Assembly (NCBI GenBank): GCA_029838215.1
Contig: JALGVI010000022.1
Span: forward strand, 1-39,632
Length of the DNA: 39,632 nucleotides
Source: Candidatus Helarchaeota archaeon
Lineage (GTDB): Archaea > Asgardarchaeota > Lokiarchaeia > Helarchaeales > RDOG01
Direction: 5' to 3'
Part shown: one piece after another, positions 33,308 to 39,632 of the stretch
How positions within the stretch are numbered: position 1 is the stretch's first letter
How the letters are laid out: the number at the start of each line of letters is the position of its first letter
Notes under the pieces: model-generated
Told to the model about the DNA's origin: nothing
The model's database searches: none
The model's input: only the letters and a program-made list of their open reading frames with translations
Made by a program: the position numbers and the translations under genes

Positions 33308-34036
33308 GTGAAATCACCGATAGTATTTTGTTTTGACTTGGATGGATGCCTGCTTGATACGGTCCCATTCTTCGTGCGAATTACCGATGAAAGCCTAAAG
33401 GAATTGGGCTATGATAACGTGGATAAAAAAATCCTGTTTCGCGGACTCTCCAATCCCGAATTGGATAAGACAAAACGTCGATTCATCGATGACCTCTTCA
33501 AGTGGATAGGAAGAGAAGGCGGCATCAAGGACAAGGGCACTTTAAACAAGTTCCTTGTTTCGGTCGCAATGAAATACCTGAAAATGACAGAACCGCAATA
33601 TGATGTCAGGCTTTTTGACGGCGTTCCCGAATTCATTCGCTTCCTGAAAAAAAAGGGATTCAGGATTGCAATGGTCACCACGTCTTCAATACACGACCTC
33701 AAAAAGAAGATTGGAGATCTCTACGACGTGTTCGATGCATTTTCCACGCGAGAAACAACCCGCAGGCAAAAACCACACCCCGACCCCATTTACAAGGCTC
33801 TCGAACAAATAAACGAGAAGGAACCCCAACCGATTCAACCATCACGAGCCATAATGATAGGGGATGACGTGGGCGACATCCTGTGCGGCAAGGCGGCAGG
33901 GACGAAAACCATTGGCGTTCTTTCGGGACTCACGCAGGATAAAAAAGAATTCGAAAAACACGGTGCAGACTTGATCTTGAATGACGTGCTTGAGATTCGC
34001 GACCACCTAGATGAGATTTTAGAATGGTTCAAATGA
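33308..34036 (+). CDS. HAD-superfamily phosphatase (phosphoglycolate phosphatase-like)
   Basis: 242 residues from GTG 33308 with GGAGG at 33293-33297. Motif I FDLDGCLLDT (D10, D12), motif II VTTSS, motif III in RQKPHPDP (Lys) and motif IV MIGDDVGDI are complete. A helical cap follows motif I (about 18-100). Type C1 cap and PGP/Gph-like order. It hydrolyses a phosphate ester of unknown identity. It is linked by 15 nt to the following hypothetical gene. Confidence 0.87.
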   Translation: MKSPIVFCFDLDGCLLDTVPFFVRITDESLKELGYDNVDKKILFRGLSNPELDKTKRRFIDDLFKWIGREGGIKDKGTLNKFLVSVAMKYLKMTEPQYDVRLFDGVPEFIRFLKKKGFRIAMVTTSSIHDLKKKIGDLYDVFDAFSTRETTRRQKPHPDPIYKALEQINEKEPQPIQPSRAIMIGDDVGDILCGKAAGTKTIGVLSGLTQDKKEFEKHGADLILNDVLEIRDHLDEILEWFK

Positions 34037-34051
34037 GTGGTAGGTGCCACC

Positions 34052-34858
34052 ATGACAGAAGATAAAAGAAAATACGTGTCCGTGCGAGAAATCGACGGAA
34101 GAAGAGGCATCGACACGCCCCACGAACGAGAACTAAAAACGGTCGAAGAAGGAAAAATGGACATCTTCCAAAAAACCGACCAAGCACTAATGAAACAACT
34201 CGTCCAACAAAAACTTGCGGGAAAAATTGAAAACATCGGCTTCGATGAAGATTACACCATCACTTTTGAGTTCTTTCCCGAAGTCAGGGTCCACGTCCTT
34301 TATTTTAATTACGAAGACGAAGAAGACGAAGCATTCAGCGGCATTGAATTACAATTCCTGTTCTCGGGATCACGCGTGAAATGGGTCCCGAGCGAAGACC
34401 TGATCAGCCTGCTCGACGTGGCGCTAGATTATCTGGAAGACCTCGTGGAACCAGAACAAAAAATCTACAAGTTACCCGAACATCAGACAGACCTCCTGAA
34501 GGATTCGATCAAGCAACGTGCAGAACCATTCGAACATTTAAAACGGGAACAATTGCAGGATCTTGCCGATTTCGTGGGCGGGAAAATTGAACGGGAAAGG
34601 CAGACTTGGATTCTTTCACGAACATTCTTTCCGGGAATCATCATCGGGCTCCTGATTGACGAAAAAACAAGAAAAATCAACATTCAATGCAAAGGCGAAA
34701 ACATCGAAAGGATTAACAATTACGCCCGAGACCAACTGGGCATCTTCTTGATAAACCATTGCCTGAGATTCATTTCAATAACGAATCCCGGTGTCGAAAT
34801 GCCCGACATCGTCAGCAAGATGTTCTCATTCTCATACAAGAAGGCTCAAGCGAAATAG
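34052..34858 (+). CDS. Hypothetical protein following the HAD phosphatase
   Basis: 268 residues from ATG 34052, set by AGGTG at 34042-34046. The first 60 residues are charged and helical; about 65-115 contain strands and an acidic loop (EDEEDEAFSG) and a helix SLLDVALDYLEDLVE. The C-terminal half (from about 150) seems to have a repeat of the same strand-helix plan (WILSRTFFPGIIIGLLI, KINIQCKG, RFISITNPG). No known family. The short spacing suggests co-transcription with the HAD gene. Confidence 0.6.
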   Translation: MTEDKRKYVSVREIDGRRGIDTPHERELKTVEEGKMDIFQKTDQALMKQLVQQKLAGKIENIGFDEDYTITFEFFPEVRVHVLYFNYEDEEDEAFSGIELQFLFSGSRVKWVPSEDLISLLDVALDYLEDLVEPEQKIYKLPEHQTDLLKDSIKQRAEPFEHLKREQLQDLADFVGGKIERERQTWILSRTFFPGIIIGLLIDEKTRKINIQCKGENIERINNYARDQLGIFLINHCLRFISITNPGVEMPDIVSKMFSFSYKKAQAK

Positions 34859-34896
34859 CACGCGGTTTCAACGGTTCAACACGAAACGTTCGAGTT

Positions 34897-36150
34897 TTAT
34901 TTCTGAAGCATTTTTAGCACTTCCTTGAGCCTCTCCTCAAGGAATTTAGGCGTGCATTTCAAGAATTTTGACATGAACTGCTCCGCATCAAGAGGAACAA
35001 CAGGACAACCGCCGAGAAACTTGCCGATCTTCAAGTCCTTTAAATGCTTGCAACAATCCCCAATGATCGCCGTGGTCTTTCGCTCCAAAGTCGGCGGCAA
35101 CTCTTCAGGTCGAATACCCTTTCCAAGTATGAAGGTTCGAGTCGGGAGACTCTCAGCGCCATATTCGAGAATCCAATTATCCAAGACACAACGAATCATG
35201 CCCGCACAACCAGACTCACAAACACCATCAGGACCGAGAATGAAAAGAAATCTTGGCGATAGGTTCGTCAAAGTGGGGTCCGCACGGGCAAACCTCTTCC
35301 CCCGCTTCAACAGGTCCTCATTCACGATCTCGATTTCGTCAAGGTCGATCGAACCGAGACCCGCTTCCGATACAAAACGCAAGTGCTCGATCTCCCCTGG
35401 CTCAAAACCCATGAGCCTGCAACAAACCGCATCTACAGCAGGACCGTTCGACCCCCCAATAATCAGCCCGAGATTAAAAGGCTCCGCAATCATCGGCCCC
35501 TGCCCCTCGCCTGCATGAATCGCATCCACGAGCACGAAATCAGGGGGACGCACGCGATACAGGTCGGCAATCTTCTGGTGCAATTCCATCGCCGTGGTGT
35601 GATGCTTGATGCGATTCATAATGGGCAAAAAACCCAGATTATTCTTGATGGAAAGCGTGACCTTCGTGAAAAGATTCGTCTTTATCTTCGGCAAGGAAAT
35701 AAACACGTCCGCATCAAGCCAAATCCGGGGAACCTCGAACGGCTCGGTCTGAACCAACGGCTCGGGAACAGTAACCTCAACGTGTTCGGCTTCACTAAAA
35801 TACACGGGCTCCGCCAAGCCCTCAATGGCATCAAGCGTGCCCGTTATCTTAAACGCAAGGAGAGAAGGCACCTTTATCTTTTGGGACGACAAGGACGTGT
35901 TCTCACCAACAAGTATTTTTTTCGGCTCAAACTCTCGCAACGCCTTGCACGCCCCCGCAATAAAAGCAGGTTGCGTGTTAATACCGAGTAATTCCTCGCT
36001 TTTATACGGATAAACAAGACTCGGCTTCAATAAAATTGTCTTGTCCCGAAGCTTCGGTCCCATCCCACAATTCTTCAAAACCCTCAAGCATTTCTCACGA
36101 ATCTGCTCGACATCATATTCAAACTGCTCTTCCAAACACACGCGATTCAT
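34897..36150 (-). CDS. DUF362-domain protein
   Basis: 417 residues from ATG 36150, preceded by AGGTGAG; longer TTG-started frames are less likely. The N-terminal half has the DUF362 hallmarks: LLKPSLVYP, ACKALREF, SLPKIKTNLFTKVTLSIKNN and VLVDAIHAGEGQGP. The C-terminal part carries CESGCAGMIRC and a later GDCCKHL...GGCP, which could bind an iron-sulfur or other metal site, but no classic 4Fe-4S ferredoxin motif is seen. The role of DUF362 proteins is poorly known. It is monocistronic as far as can be seen. Confidence 0.85.
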   Translation of the reverse strand: MNRVCLEEQFEYDVEQIREKCLRVLKNCGMGPKLRDKTILLKPSLVYPYKSEELLGINTQPAFIAGACKALREFEPKKILVGENTSLSSQKIKVPSLLAFKITGTLDAIEGLAEPVYFSEAEHVEVTVPEPLVQTEPFEVPRIWLDADVFISLPKIKTNLFTKVTLSIKNNLGFLPIMNRIKHHTTAMELHQKIADLYRVRPPDFVLVDAIHAGEGQGPMIAEPFNLGLIIGGSNGPAVDAVCCRLMGFEPGEIEHLRFVSEAGLGSIDLDEIEIVNEDLLKRGKRFARADPTLTNLSPRFLFILGPDGVCESGCAGMIRCVLDNWILEYGAESLPTRTFILGKGIRPEELPPTLERKTTAIIGDCCKHLKDLKIGKFLGGCPVVPLDAEQFMSKFLKCTPKFLEERLKEVLKMLQK

Positions 36151-36291
36151 CAAATTCTCACCTTGCAATGACAACAAAATTCACGCTCTTCAATCACGAG
36201 CTCGTAATACGCGGGTATAGCTGTTCGTAATCCTAGAATAAATATCATTGGAATGCAGATCGTCCTCTAAATTCAAACGGAGCAAGATAAA

Positions 36292-36489
36292 ATGACCGTC
36301 GAAAAAAAACTCTGCCTTGAATGTCCCTCCTACGCAAGAACAAAACTCTTTCAAAAACTAAACGTCGTGTTCAATAACTGGTGCGAACACTACCAACGAC
36401 CACTCGGGCTTTGCAAGGGCTGCGAATTCCAGCAACCCGATAAGAACGAAATCGAAGAAATCATAGAATACGAATTCGTGTACTACTAA
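36292..36489 (+). CDS. Small Cys-rich protein, 65 residues
   Basis: 65 residues from ATG 36292. Cysteines sit at C8xxC11 near the N-terminus, then C31, C41 and C44 in WCEH...LCKGC, with a nearby His (H33). The layout suggests a small zinc or iron-sulfur protein. It ends in an acidic helix, EIEEIIEYEFVYY. No family recognised. It faces the next small Cys-rich gene tail to tail, 14 nt apart. Confidence 0.6.
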   Translation: MTVEKKLCLECPSYARTKLFQKLNVVFNNWCEHYQRPLGLCKGCEFQQPDKNEIEEIIEYEFVYY

Positions 36490-36503
36490 TATACACGATT
36501 CAC

Positions 36504-36830
36504 TCACTTATCATATTTCTCAAGCAAGAGCTCATCCAAATCATCTGACTCATTCTCAAGCTCCTCCAACTCATGCTGAACAATCTCCAAATACTCTACA
36601 TCCACCTTTCCAACAAAATTCTCGCAACGCTCGTACCTGTCACACACGTTCACCTCAGAATACAAAACCAAGGTCCTATCATCCTTGCAAAAATCACGAA
36701 ATAACTTGCACTCGACAATCTCAAGGTCCAAATCCGATTCCTCAACCTGATCTTGGGAAAACTTACAGGTCGCACAACACTCCGCCTGCCGATAATTAGG
36801 AGGAAACTCGGGATATTCGTCTTCTGCCAT
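36504..36830 (-). CDS. Small Cys-rich acidic protein
   Basis: 108 residues from ATG 36830, chosen because GGAG lies 9 nt upstream; the frame is open to 36881. Cys pattern ECCATCKFS, then ECKLFRDFC, then VCDRYERC, reminiscent of small proteins with a C..C...C...C-D-Y layout that bind zinc or FeS. The C-terminus is an acidic coil (ELEELENESDDLDELL). It is tail to tail with the other Cys-rich small gene, so the two may form a metal-protein pair or simply be neighbours. Confidence 0.6.
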   Translation of the reverse strand: MAEDEYPEFPPNYRQAECCATCKFSQDQVEESDLDLEIVECKLFRDFCKDDRTLVLYSEVNVCDRYERCENFVGKVDVEYLEIVQHELEELENESDDLDELLLEKYDK

Positions 36831-36959
36831 TAATATTAACTCCAAATCCTCTGCTTGCTTCAAATTATTATAAAAAAACATTGATTAAAAATTCAATCAC
36901 TAATTCATTTCCTTGAAATTCAAGCAAAACAAAATTCTTGATCGAGTTATTTAGGCTTG

Positions 36960-37200
36960 CCTAGTCACCGGCATGTCGGCGGCTTTTCTCAAAAGAACGT
37001 TTATATAAATAAAACGATTTTCCGCCCCAATTCGCCCAAAAACGGCCCCGGCTCTGGCGAGCCCGCCATTCTAGATCCGCCGCGAAGGTCCCGAAGAATC
37101 TTCCGGTCCACCGCGCGGCATTTCCCTCCTCGATTCGTCACTACCGGCATGTCTTTATAAAGGATCGCGGAAAACCGCGACATGCCGGAACTTTTATTTT
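36960..37200. ncRNA. GC-rich structured element, possible non-coding RNA
   Basis: A GC-rich island in AT-rich surroundings. On the plus strand a TATA-like TTATATAAAT is at 37001-37010, then three hairpins: GGCTC/GAGCC at 37050-37063 (loop TGGC); a long one at 37079-37119 whose outer stem is GCCGCG/CGCGGC and inner stem GAAGA/TCTTC; and CCGGCATGT/ACATGCCGG at 37144-37188 enclosing CGCGG-AAAA-CCGCG, followed by TTTTATTTTT. The last stem's arm CCGGCATGTC also occurs at 36968-36977. Layout promoter, stems, T-tract is that of an RNA gene. It does not match tRNA, SRP or RNase P RNA. The strand is not certain because the stems are symmetric. Confidence 0.5.
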
Positions 37201-37252
37201 TAAGTCTTTCCATTTGGTTTTTATAATACCCGATCTTTTCTATATATATAGG
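37189..37252 (+). promoter_or_regulatory. CRISPR leader with promoter
   Basis: AT-rich sequence directly 5' of the first repeat. TTTTTATAATA at about 37217-37227 is a TATA-like box about 25 nt before the expected pre-crRNA start near 37246. The repeats end in ATTGAAAT on this strand, and the altered repeats lie at the far end, so the leader is on this side. Confidence 0.6.
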
Positions 37253-37803
37253 GTAGCAAGAATAAGCCTCAAGTGAGAGGATTGAAATCAAATCTTTCAT
37301 TTAAAACTGTCGAAGGGAACATTGAAAGTAGCAAGAATAAGCCTCAAGTGAGAGGATTGAAATCAAAGCATTTCTAACGTAGCTGAAACAATTTTTTTAA
37401 AAGTAGCAAGAATAAGCCTCAAGTGAGAGGATTGAAATATCATTTGTAAGAAAATGGTGATCAACGGAAAGTTTTGTAGCAAGAATAAGCCTCAAGTGAG
37501 AGGATTGAAATTGGACTTGTTCTTATTGAACGTTATGTAATGCGTTAGTAGCAAGAATAAGCCTCAAGTGAGAGGATTGAAATCTTTCTTTTTCTTGTAA
37601 ATCCTGTAAAATCCGATGACAAGTAGCAAGAATAAGCCTCAAGTGAGAGGATTGAAATGGTGGATTGCTATATAGTGCATTAACACGCCAGGAGGTAGCA
37701 AGAATAAGCCTCAAGTGAGAGGATTGAAATTTTCTTGTTGCATTACTATCTAGTTTCTCTTTAAGTGGTAGCAAGAATAAGCCTCAAGTGAGAGGATTGA
37801 AAT

Positions 37804-37840
37804 ATCTTATCGCGAGCGATTTACAAATTCAGATATAATC
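37804..37840 (+). repeat. CRISPR spacer 8, identical to spacer 21 at 38754-38790
   Basis: Both 37-nt spacers read ATCTTATCGCGAGCGATTTA and onward without a difference. They contain the inverted repeat ATCGC-GA-GCGAT. Thirteen repeat-spacer units separate them. Confidence 0.97.
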
Positions 37841-38971
37841 GTAGCAAGAATAAGCCTCAAGTGAGAGGATTGAAATGTCTTTCTCGCTTTCTCTGTCTCC
37901 ATTATGAGATCTCGTAGCAAGAATAAGCCTCAAGTGAGAGGATTGAAATAGTACACTTATTTTTATCACCTCGAGTTTTTATTATGGTAGCAAGAATAAG
38001 CCTCAAGTGAGAGGATTGAAATGTCGTTGAGAGCGTCTCAAAAATGGAACAACCAACCTGTAGCAAGAATAAGCCTCAAGTGAGAGGATTGAAATTTATC
38101 TGGAACTATACTTATCAAAACAGGATTATTTTGTAGCAAGAATAAGCCTCAAGTGAGAGGATTGAAATCGATGGAGCAGGACAACAGGCTCACAATGTTC
38201 CCCACGTAGCAAGAATAAGCCTCAAGTGAGAGGATTGAAATATCTCCCGGATTGCGAGATAGGTCAGCAAGAACGCCGGGTAGCAAGAATAAGCCTCAAG
38301 TGAGAGGATTGAAATATATCCATTACACCTTAACTTTTTACCTTCCCATACGTAGCAAGAATAAGCCTCAAGTGAGAGGATTGAAATGCAGCAGCCACGG
38401 TGATGCTCTCCTTCACCTTTATCAGGTAGCAAGAATAAGCCTCAAGTGAGAGGATTGAAATGAAATGATTTTTGTCCGCGTTATCGCGGATTTCATTAAG
38501 TAGCAAGAATAAGCCTCAAGTGAGAGGATTGAAATTGGATCACGTCGCAAGCGGCACAGCACTTGTAACTTGTAGCAAGAATAAGCCTCAAGTGAGAGGA
38601 TTGAAATATACAAGCAATCAGGGCATGGTGAAGAAAATGGCGGACGGTAGCAAGAATAAGCCTCAAGTGAGAGGATTGAAATTTTCTGGGATCTTCGTAA
38701 TGCTCGCAACAGCTAAAGTAGCAAGAATAAGCCTCAAGTGAGAGGATTGAAATATCTTATCGCGAGCGATTTACAAATTCAGATATAATCGTAGCAAGAA
38801 TAAGCCTCAAGTGAGAGGATTGAAATAGTAAATAGAAAAGCGGATTACCACGATAAGAAAAAGTAGCAAGAATAAGCCTCAAGTGAGAGGATTGAAATAC
38901 ATCTCTCACATACATTTTGAGAGATTGATTTTTTAGTAGCAAGAATAAGCCTCAAGTGAGAGGATTGAAAT

Positions 38972-39008
38972 CCATAAAATTGCTTACTTTTAAAATGCAC
39001 GCAATTAG
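38972..39008 (+). repeat. CRISPR spacer 24, identical to spacer 28 at 39265-39301
   Basis: Both spacers start CCATAAAATTGCTTAC and are identical over 37 nt. The first copy lies between a common and a variant repeat, the second between two variant repeats. Confidence 0.97.
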
Positions 39009-39481
39009 GTAGCAAAATTAAGCCTCAAGTGAGAGGATTGAAATTTCTCATCGCAGTCCTCCTGATCGGAGTTCTCGACCACGTAGCAAAATTAAGCCTC
39101 AAGTGAGAGGATTGAAATTCAATACGATCCTGATAAGGATCTGATACTGTATCAGGTAGCAAAATTAAGCCTCAAGTGAGAGGATTGAAATGGATTGGAA
39201 TTTAATTCCCCTACTAGGAGAATGCCTTGTAGCAAAATTAAGCCTCAAGTGAGAGGATTGAAATCCATAAAATTGCTTACTTTTAAAATGCACGCAATTA
39301 GGTAGCAAAATTAAGCCTCAAGTGAGAGGATTGAAATGACCAAAGGACTTTACCTCTGACGCACTATGATTTGGGTAGCAAAATTAAGCCTCAAGTGAGA
39401 GGATTGAAATGTTAAGAGTATTGGTGAACCTGACACCAATACATTGTAGCAAAATTAAGCCTCAAGTGAGAGGATTGAAAT
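39009..39481 (+). repeat. Block of seven variant CRISPR repeats
   Basis: Repeats 25 to 31 start GTAGCAAAATTAAGCC in place of GTAGCAAGAATAAGCC (two substitutions, the same in all seven). Repeat 24 before and repeat 32 after have the common form. The block starts right after one copy of the duplicated spacer. Confidence 0.95.
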
Positions 39482-39632
39482 TTTATTGACAGGTTAGTCG
39501 TGTGTAGTGCTGAATAAGGTAGCAAGAATAAGCCTCAAGTGAGAGGATTGAAATGTTACGAATTATCGTGTTTTTAGAAAAAGGGTGGGAGATTTAGGCG
39601 GTTTGTTTTCGTTTTTCCAGTTTTGGAATTAA

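Larger units (their letters stand above)
37253..39554 (+). CRISPR. CRISPR array: 32 repeats of 36 nt, 31 spacers of 35-39 nt
   Basis: The repeat begins GTAGCAAGAATAAGCC and ends AGAGGATTGAAAT. Inside, CCTC and GAGG can pair around AAGTGA. The last eight bases ATTGAAAT would be the crRNA 5' tag, as in type I-A/I-B/III systems. Repeats start at 37253, 37328, 37403, 37476, 37548, and so on to 39519, which is the last; the 78 nt after 39554 hold no repeat. Spacer 8 (37804-37840) equals spacer 21 (38754-38790); spacer 24 (38972-39008) equals spacer 28 (39265-39301), leaving 29 different spacers. No cas genes lie in the window. Confidence 0.98.

Noticed and set aside
36960..37200. GC-rich island as RNase P RNA, SRP RNA or tRNA
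   Set aside because: No T-loop GGTTCGAATCC-type sequence, no SRP helix 8 motif and no RNase P core (GAGGAAAGTC/ACAGAA) can be found on either strand.
37523..38942. Open frames of 60-95 codons across the CRISPR array
   Set aside because: They are translations of the repeat itself, which happens to lack stops in some frames; the same peptide recurs with each repeat.
39555..39632. A further degenerate repeat after the last repeat
   Set aside because: No match to either end of the repeat is present where the next repeat would start, near 39592.

Overview
The window looks like a piece of an AT-rich archaeal chromosome, most likely from an Asgard archaeon (Promethearchaeota; a Lokiarchaeia-like lineage is my guess, but the class cannot be fixed without a marker gene). 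The evidence is a Rag/Arf-like small GTPase, two Ras/Rab-like GTPases each fused to a longin-like N-terminal domain, a TFE-beta/RPC34-type transcription factor, TATA-type promoters, SD motifs of the GGTGA type, archaeal-style dolichol kinase and GT-C glycosyltransferases, and a long CRISPR array. No rRNA, tRNA, IS element or cas gene was found.

Layout. (1) 1-6718 is a divergent GTPase-rich locus. Leftward from about 2350 run an ArsR-type regulator, a Rag-like GTPase, a seven-helix membrane protein with a cytosolic longin-like tail, and the start of a second membrane protein cut by the window edge. Rightward run an RHH protein, a small frameshifted protein, a coiled-coil protein, two paralogous longin-GTPases and a small protein. 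Two nearly identical palindromes at 2373 and 2457 sit in the shared promoter. (2) 6881-12532 holds a CTP-dependent dolichol/polyprenol kinase-like protein, a two-helix membrane protein and three tandem GT87-like membrane glycosyltransferases, suggesting lipid-linked sugar chemistry at the membrane. (3) 12646-19194 is metabolic: an SDR without the usual Tyr-Lys pair, a nitrilase-family amidase, an M20 deacylase/peptidase, a PIN-like protein, an ACT protein paired with a PaaK-type aryl-CoA ligase, and an all-beta hypothetical. (4) 19334-22150 carries threonine biosynthesis: threonine synthase convergent with homoserine dehydrogenase plus its ACT partner, the latter operon preceded by a strong leader hairpin. 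(5) 22362-29921 carries a coiled-coil protein, then a MoxR AAA+ ATPase, a VWA protein with intact MIDAS and a SWIM-like zinc-finger protein, resembling the bacterial yehLMPQ type of gene set. (6) 29959-31708 is information processing: EngB GTPase, FtsJ/RrmJ methyltransferase and TFE-beta. (7) 31709-36830 holds a structured gene-poor gap, a DMT transporter, a HAD phosphatase, two hypotheticals, a DUF362 protein and two small Cys-rich proteins. (8) 36890-39554 is a GC-rich hairpin-dense element, then a CRISPR leader and an array of 32 repeats of 36 nt with 31 spacers.

How it fits together. Most of the window is ordinary housekeeping. The parts most likely to hide something new are the divergent GTPase/receptor locus with its shared operators, the MoxR-VWA-SWIM triad, the structured GC island beside the CRISPR leader, and the array itself, which is mosaic (a block of variant repeats bounded by a duplicated spacer) and has several spacers that are themselves perfect hairpins. 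All calls are from reading the sequence; no database search was possible.
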